Assembly (NCBI GenBank): GCA_041660815.1
Contig: JBAZVN010000011.1
Location: 80,385-144,384, forward strand
Direction of reading: 5' to 3'
Source: PALSA-1006 sp041660815
Lineage (GTDB): Bacteria > Pseudomonadota > Gammaproteobacteria > Burkholderiales > Gallionellaceae
DNA length: 64,000 nucleotides
Positions 18,305 through 26,873 of this stretch are shown in pieces. Numbering within the stretch: position 1 is the stretch's first letter; the number at the start of each line of letters is the position of its first letter. Position numbers and translations under genes: made by a program. The notes beneath the pieces were generated by a model. The model saw only the letters and a list, made by a program, of their open reading frames with translations. It was not told where the DNA came from and made no database searches.

Positions 18305-18916
18305 TCAAGGAAGCTTCATACGAAACACCGCACCATTTGAGTTGCTTAATTCAATACTGCCATGCCGCTTATCCAAAATGTGCAACTCGGCTATTTTGCG
18401 TGCCAAATAAAGTCCCAGTCCGGTCCCCTGATAGCTAACCGAAGTTGGCTCTGCTCCCGCGTTTTGCAATAAATTCTCAGGATATCCGGGGCCGTCATCC
18501 GCCACTTCTATAACCAGCATTTTGTCTTGCTCGAAAGCCGCCAAACTGACCTTTGTCGATGCAGCTCGACAGGCATTATGCAGCGCGTTGGCTAACGCCA
18601 TCCGCACCAGCGCATCGTCAAAAAACGCAAAGGATGGTGCTTGCCCAGCTTGAATATTAATTTGTAATTTGGGAAACAATTCGCGATATTCGGCAGCCAA
18701 TATTACCAAAAAGTCGCCAGGATTTACCGAATTGGGATTTACAGTTAGGATATGGGCTGCTTCGCGCTGCACCAATAACATTTCGCTTAATCTGCGCGCG
18801 GCATTTAAAGCAATCATCATCTCGGCTTGTGCATCTTTCCGCTCGCCAAGTCGCAGCGCAAGCTCTGCAAGCTGATTCTTCACGTCATGTATAACTGCGG
18901 CATAAAGATCATTCAT
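18305..18916 (-). CDS. sensorless histidine kinase
   Basis: A 203-residue cytosolic protein with no sensor or membrane part. It begins almost at the phosphoacceptor helix, with His10 in AAVIHDVKNQLAEL. An HATPase domain follows with the N box (ALANALHNACRAA), G1 box (VADDGPGYP) and G2 box (GTGLGLYLARK). It starts nine bases after the REC-TPR gene ends, so the pair is probably a two-component system. The input must come from a partner or from the TPR protein. Confidence 0.85.
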   Translation of the reverse strand: MNDLYAAVIHDVKNQLAELALRLGERKDAQAEMMIALNAARRLSEMLLVQREAAHILTVNPNSVNPGDFLVILAAEYRELFPKLQINIQAGQAPSFAFFDDALVRMALANALHNACRAASTKVSLAAFEQDKMLVIEVADDGPGYPENLLQNAGAEPTSVSYQGTGLGLYLARKIAELHILDKRHGSIELSNSNGAVFRMKLP

Positions 18917-18925
18917 AATCCTAAC

Positions 18926-20539
18926 CTATAACTCAGTATTCAGTTGTTTAAGCAATCCGTCAATTTGAGCCAGCTTGGGATGATTGGGAGATTTATTAAT
19001 TAAGGCATCACGATAATGCATACATTTGGCCAGTTCATCCGGCTTATTTCCGTTACGCACCAAATCCAGCGCAATAACCAACGCTGCATTACCTACAATT
19101 TGTAAATTATTCGGCAGACGATTTGCCGCCTGACACAACAACTCAATTGCTTCGGCAAGCTCTCCGGACTCTGCTTTGCGCACTCCCTCATTATTCAGCT
19201 TGATCACTTCCTGAGTACTCTGCTCAATCATTGCGGTAGCCTCAGATGTGTCTTTTCCGGCGGCCACTAGAACATCATGCACCTTGCTCTTAATCGATTC
19301 GTCTTCATGATTATTTTGAATGGCATGACGTATCAAATTAGTCGCTTCCGCTTCTCTGCCCAGAGTAAAGCATGCATCTGCCAATGAGACCACCGTTTGT
19401 GCCGGTAACTTGCCGAGATCTCCGTGAGACATGGCCTTGGTTAAGGCTGCCTCAGCCTGTTCCAAATTCCCTGCCGCACGATGCGCCACACTTTCTGTCG
19501 CGGCTAATACCACACTACTATGCTCATCTGTGAATGTTTTTTGTGCATCCGCCACCACACTTAAGGCTTCCATGGCCTTTCCCTGATCGACGAGCGCTTT
19601 AGATAAGACTGCATAATCATGAGCTTCCCGAACCGGCGAATATTTATGCTTTTGCAGAGCCTGACGCATCACGGCTTCTGCAATTTCCGGCTTTCCGGCA
19701 CTGACTGCCAGCGTACTTAATTCACGAATACGACTCATAGTTCCCGGAGACACTTCACGGGCTTTTTGCAGAATTTCCAGCGCTTCATGTTTTTCGCCGG
19801 TGGAAGCAAGAATATTGCTCAGTAAATCATAGGCGGCCATGAATTGTGGCGCTTCGGCCAATATATCCCGAAGGATGATTTGTGCCTCAGTTTTTTTATC
19901 CAATGCAGCCAATGCCCGCGCCAAGCCTAATTTAGCCCAAGCAATCGGACGTAGCGCAAGAATTTCCCGAAATATATTAGCTGCCTCAAAGGGACGCTTA
20001 TCTTGCATCAAGGCAAATGCCTTGGTTTTGCTTAACTCTATGTAATATTTGTCGCGAAGCGGAAGTTTTTTGTTGCATTCAGCGATTACGCGCAGCCAAT
20101 TTTTGGCATCTGCTGCCTTGTCAATTGCTTCAAAATATTCCTGTTTTTCCAGCAACTTCTCCAGCCGGGCATTAAATTGCCCGGCGGTGAAAGGCTTGAG
20201 TAAATAATCATCGGGCGCACATTCAGAAGCGGCCACCACCTTCTCATACGCCTGCTCGGCGGTAATCATGATGAAAATGGCATTATGTGAAATTAAATCA
20301 TTGTTACGCAAATATTCCAAAAACTGTTGCCCATCCGTGCTGTCCCCCAGTGAGTAATCGCACAAAATAACATCGTATTTATTAACCGCCATTTTCTCCA
20401 AAGCATCTTTGATATTGCCAACCAAATGCAGCTTGGCAAATCCCGAGCTGGATAAAGACATGCGCAACTGTGAACGCATACCCTCCATGTCATCAATGAC
20501 TAAAACCCACTTATCGGAAATATTGCTATCAAAAGTCAA
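18926..20539 (-). CDS. response regulator with TPR output domain
   Basis: A 537-residue protein. Residues about 10-130 form a receiver domain: VLVIDD acidic pair, phosphoacceptor Asp61 in ILCDYSLGD, the Thr in MITAEQ and the Lys in YLLKPF. The rest is alpha-helical with about eight to ten TPR-like repeats (RPIAWAKLGLARALA, PQFMAAYDLLSNILAS and others) and no DNA-binding or enzymatic domain, so output is likely by protein binding. Similar REC-TPR proteins exist in other proteobacteria. It is adjacent to the sensorless kinase. Confidence 0.87.
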   Translation of the reverse strand: MTFDSNISDKWVLVIDDMEGMRSQLRMSLSSSGFAKLHLVGNIKDALEKMAVNKYDVILCDYSLGDSTDGQQFLEYLRNNDLISHNAIFIMITAEQAYEKVVAASECAPDDYLLKPFTAGQFNARLEKLLEKQEYFEAIDKAADAKNWLRVIAECNKKLPLRDKYYIELSKTKAFALMQDKRPFEAANIFREILALRPIAWAKLGLARALAALDKKTEAQIILRDILAEAPQFMAAYDLLSNILASTGEKHEALEILQKAREVSPGTMSRIRELSTLAVSAGKPEIAEAVMRQALQKHKYSPVREAHDYAVLSKALVDQGKAMEALSVVADAQKTFTDEHSSVVLAATESVAHRAAGNLEQAEAALTKAMSHGDLGKLPAQTVVSLADACFTLGREAEATNLIRHAIQNNHEDESIKSKVHDVLVAAGKDTSEATAMIEQSTQEVIKLNNEGVRKAESGELAEAIELLCQAANRLPNNLQIVGNAALVIALDLVRNGNKPDELAKCMHYRDALINKSPNHPKLAQIDGLLKQLNTEL

Positions 20540-20567
20540 AATAACACCCTATCAGGAAGCCGCATGC

Positions 20568-21047
20568 TCAGGAATCAAGCTCCGCAGACTTTAGTACTTT
20601 AAATATTACATCCAACGAAAAACCGCGTGACTGCAAAAAACGCATCTGCTTAGCTTTTTGCTGAGCATCTTGCGGCAATGAAGAAAATTTCCTTTGCCAA
20701 ACTTGATGCGCCGTCTCCAGTTCGCTTTCTTTGAGCGCAGGCAAAGCGGCATTGATCAACTCCTCCCCAATCCCCCTCTGCCTTAACTCATGAGTGATGC
20801 GCTGAGTTCCAAAACGGTTGCGCTTGGCTTGCACCCACTGCGTGGCTGCGCGGGCATCTGATAGCCAGCCACGCTCGGTCAAATCTGCCAGCAACTCGTT
20901 TAACTCCGTATAGGGATCAACCTCAGCATCTTCATTTACCGATATATACGACCGCAACTTGGCACGTAGCTCTGCGCAACTGTACTCTCGCCGGGCCAAA
21001 TATTGCAAAGCCCGCGCGCGAAGCGATATTTCAGACTTTTTCTTCAC
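20568..21047 (-). CDS. recX: regulatory protein RecX
   Basis: Inhibitor of RecA filament extension, 159 residues. It has the family's three-helix repeats: ALQYLARREYSCAELRAKL at the N-terminus, RGWLSDARAATQWVQ with NRFGTQRITHELRQRGI in the middle, and QMRFLQSRGFSLDVI at the end. It overlaps the recA 3' end by 17 bases, so its yield is tied to recA translation, the usual arrangement. Confidence 0.92.
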   Translation of the reverse strand: MKKKSEISLRARALQYLARREYSCAELRAKLRSYISVNEDAEVDPYTELNELLADLTERGWLSDARAATQWVQAKRNRFGTQRITHELRQRGIGEELINAALPALKESELETAHQVWQRKFSSLPQDAQQKAKQMRFLQSRGFSLDVIFKVLKSAELDS

Positions 21048-22119
21048 CGGTTTTAGCTGCTACTTTTGCCGCAGCTTTGGCGCTGGCTTTTTCAGCCTTA
21101 TCTGATGTTTTATCAGTATCCTCTAACAATGAAACACCCAATGCTGCTCGCACTTTATTTTCTATCTCAAATGCAATTTCGGGATGTTCGCGTAGATATT
21201 CACGCGCATTGTCTTTGCCTTGACCGATTTTCTCGCCATTGTAGGCATACCAGGCACCGGATTTTTCGACCAACTTATGAAACACGCCGAGTTCGATTAC
21301 TTCGCCTTCGCGCGAGATACCTTCCCCGTAAAGAATATCGAAGTTGGCCTCCTTGAAGGGCGGTGCCACCTTATTCTTCACTACTTTAACGCGCGTCTCG
21401 TTGCCGATGACTTCATCGCCTTTTTTAATCGCGCCGGTACGGCGAATATCCATACGCACCGAAGCATAAAACTTCAGCGCATTACCGCCGGTAGTCGTTT
21501 CCGGATTGCCGAACATCACTCCGATTTTCATACGGATTTGATTAATAAAGATAACCATAGTATTGGAGCGATTGATGTTGGCCGTCAGCTTACGCAATGC
21601 TTGTGACATTAAACGGGCATGCAAACCCATTTGCGCATCGCCCATTTCACCTTCGATTTCGGCCTTGGGTGTCAGCGCGGCGACCGAGTCCACCACCACC
21701 ACATCCACCGAACCGGAACGCACCAGCATATCGACAATTTCCAGCGCCTGCTCGCCATTGTCAGGCTGAGAAATCAACAGGTCTTCCACCTTAACGCCCA
21801 ACTTCTGCGCGTACTGCGGATCGAGCGCATGTTCCGCGTCGATAAAGGCCGCAGTGCCGCCCAGCTTTTGCATTTCCGCAATGACTTGCAGGGTCAGCGT
21901 CGTTTTACCTGAAGACTCCGGACCATAGATTTCAATCACGCGACCGCGCGGCAAACCGCCCACACCCAAGGCAATATCCAAGCCCAGTGAGCCGGTGGAC
22001 ACAACCTGAATATCACGCGCAACCTCGTGTTCACCCAAACGCATAATCGAGCCTTTGCCGAATTGCTTTTCAATCTGACTTAATGCGGCTGCGAGTGCCT
22101 TACTTTTATTCTCATCCAT
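21031..22119 (-). CDS. recA: recombinase RecA
   Basis: DNA-dependent ATPase for strand exchange and co-protease for LexA self-cleavage. 362 residues with Walker A GPESSGKTT (66-74), the Walker B region VVVVDSVAAL, the L1/L2 loop regions (GEMGDAQMGLHARLMSQALRKL and GNPETTTGGNALKFYAS in the usual places) and a Lys/Ala-rich acidic-basic C-terminal tail. A LexA-type site lies 59 bases upstream. recX follows with overlap. Confidence 0.98.
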   Translation of the reverse strand: MDENKSKALAAALSQIEKQFGKGSIMRLGEHEVARDIQVVSTGSLGLDIALGVGGLPRGRVIEIYGPESSGKTTLTLQVIAEMQKLGGTAAFIDAEHALDPQYAQKLGVKVEDLLISQPDNGEQALEIVDMLVRSGSVDVVVVDSVAALTPKAEIEGEMGDAQMGLHARLMSQALRKLTANINRSNTMVIFINQIRMKIGVMFGNPETTTGGNALKFYASVRMDIRRTGAIKKGDEVIGNETRVKVVKNKVAPPFKEANFDILYGEGISREGEVIELGVFHKLVEKSGAWYAYNGEKIGQGKDNAREYLREHPEIAFEIENKVRAALGVSLLEDTDKTSDKAEKASAKAAAKVAAKTGEEKV

Positions 22120-22177
22120 GTTTACTTCCTCTCAAAAAATGGTGGCGGATTATGGCACATCAAATTGCCCATGCATA

Positions 22178-22189
22178 GAACGAACGTTC
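22178..22189. promoter_or_regulatory. LexA operator of recA, GAAC-N4-GTTC type
   Basis: The sequence GAACGAACGTTC, flanked by A and T to give AGAAC..GTTCT, stands 59 bases upstream of recA where the -35 region would be (a CATAAT -10 lies downstream of it on the minus strand). It matches the Bacillus-like LexA motif reported for iron-oxidising betaproteobacteria, not CTGT-N8-ACAG, which I do not see here. Confidence 0.8.
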
Positions 22190-22196
22190 TGTATTT

Positions 22197-22691
22197 TTAA
22201 GTTATTGCCGAAAATTTTTCCAGCACTCCCAACGTCCCCTGCAACGCAATCCGTACGGCCTGCTCGCGTACTTCAGCCCGATTCCCTCTAAACTGATATA
22301 ACTGTGCTCGCACCTCACCCGCGCGTACCGCCCAGGCAAGCCAGACCGTTCCAACCGGCTTTTGTGGTGAACCGCCACCCGGACCGGCGACACCGCTCAC
22401 CGCCACCGCAATATCTGCATGACTATGCCTCAACGCCCCCATCGCCATCTCGCGCACTGTAGCCTCGGACACGGCACCGTGTTCACTTAATGTAGTCTGG
22501 CTCACGCCGAGCATTTCAACTTTGGCAAGGTTGGCATAGGTGACAAACCCCCGCTCAAACCACGCTGAACTACCGGCAATTTCGGTCACCGCCTGCGCAA
22601 CGCCACCGCCGGTACAAGACTCCGCAGTGGCCAACAGCATGCCGCGCGTATTAAGCGCTTCACCGACTTGCCGCGCCAACTCAATGCTCAT
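22197..22691 (-). CDS. pncC: nicotinamide-nucleotide amidohydrolase PncC (CinA C-terminal domain)
   Basis: A 164-residue stand-alone CinA C-terminal domain. It deamidates nicotinamide mononucleotide to nicotinate mononucleotide, recycling NMN from DNA ligase. Family marks are ATAESCTGGGVAQAVTEIAG and VSGVAGPGGGSPQKPVGTVW. It overlaps the metZ stop by four bases (ATGA), so the two are coupled, and it is the gene before recA, a common linkage of cinA and recA. Confidence 0.92.
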   Translation of the reverse strand: MSIELARQVGEALNTRGMLLATAESCTGGGVAQAVTEIAGSSAWFERGFVTYANLAKVEMLGVSQTTLSEHGAVSEATVREMAMGALRHSHADIAVAVSGVAGPGGGSPQKPVGTVWLAWAVRAGEVRAQLYQFRGNRAEVREQAVRIALQGTLGVLEKFSAIT

Positions 22692-23854
22692 AAACCGCGC
22701 TGCAAATCGTTTTGAATGTCCACCAGCGCTTCCAATCCCACCGCAATGCGAATCAGTCCATCCGTAATTCCTGCTGCGGCACGTGCTTCGGGCGTAATGC
22801 GCGCATGGGTGGTGGTCGCCGGATGCGTAATCGTGGTCTTAGTGTCGCCCAGATTTGCCGTGATCGAAAGCATCTTGGTGTTATCTATCGCACGCCACGC
22901 GGCGGCCTTGCCTCCCTTAACTTCAAACGCCACAATACCCCCGCCGGTTTTTTGCTGCTGCAGCGCCAGCGCATGCTGCGGATGCGAGGGTAAGCCGGGA
23001 TAAAACACGCGCGCCACATTAGGCTGCGCCTCCAACCAGCGCGCCAACTGTAAGGCATTGGCACTGTGAGCATCCATGCGCAACTTCAGAGTTTCGATGC
23101 CTTTTAAAAATACCCAAGCATTAAACGCGCTCAGGGTCGGACCGGTGGTGCGTAAAAAGCCATACACCGGTTCCATTAGCTTTTTACTACCCAATACCGC
23201 GCCGCCCAACACGCGGCCTTGGCCGTCGATATATTTGGTGGCGGAATGAATCACGATGTCCGCGCCAAAATCCAACGGGCGTTGCAGAATGGGCGTGCAG
23301 AAACAATTGTCCACCGCCAGCAATGCGCCGCACTGCTTCGCCACTTGCGCGATTGCACGAATATCAGAAATTTCGGTGAGCGGATTGGAGGGCGTCTCCA
23401 GAAAGAATAATTTCGTATTGGGGCGCACCGCTATCTGCCATGCAGCGACATCGGTGGCTGAAACAAACGTGGTTTCCACGCCAAATTTTTTCAGCACATT
23501 ATTAAATAAATTAACGGTTGAACCGAAGATACTTTGCGAGGCCACCACATGATCACCGGCTTTTAACAATGCCATGCAGGTGGAGAGAATTGCCGACATA
23601 CCGGAGGCTGTCGCCACACATTGTTCGGCACCCTCCAGCGCGGCGAGACGTTGCTCAAACATCGTAACCGTGGGATTGGTAAAGCGCGAATATATATTGC
23701 CCGGCTCCTCGCCGATAAAACGTTTGGCAGCCTGCTCCGCGCTTTCATACACGAAACTGGAAGTGAGGAACAGTGCCTCGCTGTGCTCCTGAAAGTGGCT
23801 GCGCTCGGTACCGGCACGTACGGCCAGCGTTTCTAGTTGATACGAATCAGTCAT
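22688..23854 (-). CDS. metZ: O-succinylhomoserine sulfhydrylase
   Basis: PLP enzyme of methionine synthesis that makes homocysteine directly from O-succinylhomoserine and sulfide; 388 residues. The Cys/Met-metabolism fold is shown by GNIYSRFTNPT, TASGMSAI, FFLETPSNP, VDNCFCTPILQRP and the PLP lysine in HSATKYIDGQGR. Placement downstream of purF is the classic metZ position. A terminator separates it from purF, so it may have its own promoter in the 170-base gap; GGACGAAGAG precedes the ATG. Confidence 0.9.
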   Translation of the reverse strand: MTDSYQLETLAVRAGTERSHFQEHSEALFLTSSFVYESAEQAAKRFIGEEPGNIYSRFTNPTVTMFEQRLAALEGAEQCVATASGMSAILSTCMALLKAGDHVVASQSIFGSTVNLFNNVLKKFGVETTFVSATDVAAWQIAVRPNTKLFFLETPSNPLTEISDIRAIAQVAKQCGALLAVDNCFCTPILQRPLDFGADIVIHSATKYIDGQGRVLGGAVLGSKKLMEPVYGFLRTTGPTLSAFNAWVFLKGIETLKLRMDAHSANALQLARWLEAQPNVARVFYPGLPSHPQHALALQQQKTGGGIVAFEVKGGKAAAWRAIDNTKMLSITANLGDTKTTITHPATTTHARITPEARAAAGITDGLIRIAVGLEALVDIQNDLQRGL

Positions 23855-23896
23855 GCTCTTCGTCCTTAAGGCCGTCCACGCCGACAGACCCCCAAT

Positions 23897-23932
23897 GAAA
23901 AAACCCGGAAAGCTTAGCGCTAAACCGGGTTT
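23897..23932 (-). terminator. rho-independent terminator after purF
   Basis: On the minus strand AAACCCGG (23932-23925) pairs with CCGGGTTT (23908-23901), with an inner AGC/GCT pairing, followed by a T-run at 23903-23898. It lies between purF and metZ. Confidence 0.85.
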
Positions 23933-24024
23933 CCCCCGCTTTAGCTGAATTTATAATGCGCCCGCAAGCTGTTCCTCAAATCGGCGCAGACAGAAATTAA
24001 CACGCCCCGCCACGAATCGTCAAC

Positions 24025-25551
24025 TCACATCGAAGTCGCGCTCATCGCCAGATCCAATTCCAGCTGATCGTCGTCCACTTCCTTATTGGCCTTGCCTCCG
24101 CCACGCGCATTTTCGATGCGATCAAGATATTCGGCAGAAATATCCCCCGTGATGTATTCGCCATCAAAACACGAACAATCAAAACGCGTAATCGTCGGAT
24201 TTGATTTATGCACAGCCGCTTTAAGATCGTCCAAATCCTGATAGATGATGCGATCAGCGCTGATCTCCCGACAAATTTCTTCATCAGTACGACCGGTCGC
24301 GATCAGTTCGTGGCGTGAAGGCATGTCAATGCCATATACGTTGGGATATTTAACCGGTGGTGCAGCCGAAGCAAAATATACTTTTCGCGCCCCCGCATCG
24401 CGCGCCATCTGCACAATCTCACGACTGGTGGTACCGCGCACGATAGAATCATCCACCAGCAATACATTTTTTCCTTTAAATTCAACGCTTATTGCATTTA
24501 GCTTTTGGCGTACCGATTTCTTGCGCATCGCCTGCCCGGGCATAATAAAGGTACGCCCGATATAGCGGTTTTTCACAAAGCCTTCACGAAACGGAATGCC
24601 CAGACGATTTGCCAATTGCAGCGCGCTGGGACGACTGGAATCTGGAATTGGAATCACCACATCGATATCGTGATCCGGCCAAACTCGGGAAATTTTATCG
24701 GCCAAATATTCGCCCATATTCAAACGCGTTTCATACACTGAAATTCCGTCGATCAAGGAATCGGGACGTGCCAGGTATACATATTCAAAAATACACGGAT
24801 TAAGAACAGGATTGGCCGCACATTGCTGGCTATGAAAATTACCCTTGAAGTCGATAAACACCGCCTCACCGGGCGCGATATCGCGCAAAAATTTAAAGCC
24901 CAGTGTGTCCAGCGCGACACTTTCCGATGCGACCAAATACTCCACACCTTTGTCAGTCTCATTACTTCCGATCACCAGCGGACGAATGCCAAACGGATCG
25001 CGAAACGCCAACAGACCATAACCGGCAATTATCGACACCACCGCGTACGCGCCGCGACACCGGCGATGCACGCCGGACACTGCGGCAAAAATCGTTTTCG
25101 GCTCAAGGCGCATTTGCTTGCACTCGATTTGCAGCTCGTGCGCGAGCACATTAAGCAACACTTCCGAATCGGAATTAGTATTGACGTGACGCAAGTCGTC
25201 CAAAAATAATTCTTTTTGCAACTGCGCGGTATTGGTCAAATTTCCGTTGTGCCCCAGCACAATACCGAACGGTGAATTTACATAAAAAGGTTGCGCCTCA
25301 TTGTGATCCACCGCCGAACCGGCAGTGGGATAGCGCACATGCGCGATACCCGCCTTACCGGTCAGCGCGCGCATATTGCGCGTGCGAAACACATCGTGCG
25401 CAAGGCCATTGCCTTTATGCAGATGGAAGGCGTTGCCTTCTATCGTGGCGATGCCGGCCGCATCTTGCCCGCGATGTTGTAACACTTGCAACCCGTCATA
25501 CAGCAGTTGGTTAACCGGGGTTTGCGCAACGACGCCTAGAATGCCACACAT
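24025..25551 (-). CDS. purF: amidophosphoribosyltransferase PurF
   Basis: First committed enzyme of purine synthesis, converting PRPP and glutamine to phosphoribosylamine. 508 residues with the N-terminal nucleophile Cys2 (MCGILGVV), HRGQDAAGI, HVRYPTAGS and GHNGNLTN in the glutaminase domain, and the PRPP loop VLLVDDSIVRGTTSREIV in the transferase domain. GGGA precedes the ATG. The order folC-dedD-cvpA-purF is conserved in proteobacteria, and the genes are close enough for one transcript. Confidence 0.97.
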   Translation of the reverse strand: MCGILGVVAQTPVNQLLYDGLQVLQHRGQDAAGIATIEGNAFHLHKGNGLAHDVFRTRNMRALTGKAGIAHVRYPTAGSAVDHNEAQPFYVNSPFGIVLGHNGNLTNTAQLQKELFLDDLRHVNTNSDSEVLLNVLAHELQIECKQMRLEPKTIFAAVSGVHRRCRGAYAVVSIIAGYGLLAFRDPFGIRPLVIGSNETDKGVEYLVASESVALDTLGFKFLRDIAPGEAVFIDFKGNFHSQQCAANPVLNPCIFEYVYLARPDSLIDGISVYETRLNMGEYLADKISRVWPDHDIDVVIPIPDSSRPSALQLANRLGIPFREGFVKNRYIGRTFIMPGQAMRKKSVRQKLNAISVEFKGKNVLLVDDSIVRGTTSREIVQMARDAGARKVYFASAAPPVKYPNVYGIDMPSRHELIATGRTDEEICREISADRIIYQDLDDLKAAVHKSNPTITRFDCSCFDGEYITGDISAEYLDRIENARGGGKANKEVDDDQLELDLAMSATSM

Positions 25552-25574
25552 GATTTATCCCGTAATTCTGTCAG

Positions 25575-26063
25575 TTAATAAGATACTTTTTTAGCCACGA
25601 CTTCCGGCAAAAAATCTTTGGTAAACATTGCCACTTCCTGCAACAGCGGACTTGACCAGGCATCGCGCCACACCGGCATTTTCGGCACACTAGTCAGCCC
25701 CGCCAACAACACTAAAATCAACACCAACAACATTCCGCGCAGCAGGCCAAACACCGACCCCATCACGCCATCCATTAAACCCAGCCCGACAATTTTAACC
25801 AACTTGGAAATCGCCCATGCCAACAAGCCGCTCACAATCATGGTCAGCATAAACAAGCCCGCATAGGCTAGCGCCATTTTCGCCACTTCCGCCGAAACCA
25901 GATCAGGCACAAATTGCACCACATCGGGCGCATAAGTTCGAGCAATTAGTCCTGCCGCTATCCACCCCAACAATGACAGGAGCTCATACACAAAGCCGCG
26001 CCACCAGCCCAACCCGACAGACACCGCAATAATACCGAAAACCGCATAGTCAAATCCGGTCAT
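25575..26063 (-). CDS. cvpA: CvpA family inner-membrane protein
   Basis: A 162-residue protein with four transmembrane helices (about residues 5-22, 28-48, 60-85 and 100-122) and a short C-terminal tail. The opening FDYAVFGIIAVSVGLGWWRGFVYELLSLLGW is typical of CvpA, named for colicin V production; its natural role is thought to concern envelope integrity. It lies between the SPOR protein (5 bases) and purF (23 bases). Confidence 0.92.
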   Translation of the reverse strand: MTGFDYAVFGIIAVSVGLGWWRGFVYELLSLLGWIAAGLIARTYAPDVVQFVPDLVSAEVAKMALAYAGLFMLTMIVSGLLAWAISKLVKIVGLGLMDGVMGSVFGLLRGMLLVLILVLLAGLTSVPKMPVWRDAWSSPLLQEVAMFTKDFLPEVVAKKVSY

Positions 26064-26068
26064 TCTGC

Positions 26069-26854
26069 TTAACTTCCCAAATTAACGATACTGGCATGCG
26101 TGCCCTGCGATTCAAGTTTACGGCGCACCTTCTCCGCAGCTTCGCGTGTTGCAAAACCACCTATTCTGATGCGAATTTTATTGGCGACTTTTTCGCTATA
26201 TACATGCAGTCCTTGCTTGTGCAATTTTTCCTGTAATTTTTTTGCGGAATCTGCGTTGGCAAAGACACCCACCTGCACGACAAAACCCGATTTGGGATGA
26301 TGTGCTTCCACCGGTTTCGCTCCGGCTTTAGCCTTGGATTTTTCCTCCACCTGCTTGGCTTCCGCTGCGCGGGATGCGCCAACCCGATCCTCCAGAATCG
26401 ACAACGGGTCTGCGGGCGCAGAAACAGCTGCCGGTGACTTTTTAATCAAGCGAGGTTTTTCATCGCGAACAGGATGAACATCTTCCGGTGCGGCAGCCGG
26501 CTTAACCACAGCAACGGGTGCAGAGACCTGCGGGGCAGGCGCGGCAACGGGCGGAACACCTGACGCTTCCGGTGCTGGCACAATCACTGCCGAAATAGCA
26601 ACCGGCGATGCATCAACAATTTCCAGCGGGGCCTGATCCGCATTAACTTCCGAAGCTGCTTGAAACTCGCCAATTTTTTCTTTATCCGGAATGCGCAATT
26701 CAATTTCACTAATTGAACTGGCGGGCGGCTCGCTATCAAACACCATGGGCAGAATCACGACCACTGCCGTGATTAAAGCCACCGCGCCGATTAAACGGCG
26801 GCGTGCTTGTCTTTTAAGAATAAATTCTTCGTCTGCAGTTAATTGTTTTGCCAT
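26069..26854 (-). CDS. SPOR-domain protein, DedD-like
   Basis: A 261-residue single-pass inner-membrane protein: short cytosolic N-terminus, one helix (about residues 22-41, LIGAVALITAVVVILPMVF), a long Ala/Pro/Lys-rich periplasmic linker, and a C-terminal SPOR domain (SGFVVQVGVFANADSAKKL, IRIGGFATREAAEKVRRKL). SPOR domains bind denuded glycan at the division septum. Position next to folC and cvpA matches dedD. The linker is low in sequence complexity, so distant homologues would be found mainly by the SPOR part. Confidence 0.88.
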   Translation of the reverse strand: MAKQLTADEEFILKRQARRRLIGAVALITAVVVILPMVFDSEPPASSISEIELRIPDKEKIGEFQAASEVNADQAPLEIVDASPVAISAVIVPAPEASGVPPVAAPAPQVSAPVAVVKPAAAPEDVHPVRDEKPRLIKKSPAAVSAPADPLSILEDRVGASRAAEAKQVEEKSKAKAGAKPVEAHHPKSGFVVQVGVFANADSAKKLQEKLHKQGLHVYSEKVANKIRIRIGGFATREAAEKVRRKLESQGTHASIVNLGS

Positions 26855-26873
26855 CGTAACTTTTTTGCAGCGC

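Noticed and set aside
23855..24024. Methionine-linked riboswitch (SAM/SAH) before metZ
   Set aside because: Only a purF terminator hairpin is seen. None of the conserved SAM or SAH riboswitch helices can be drawn.
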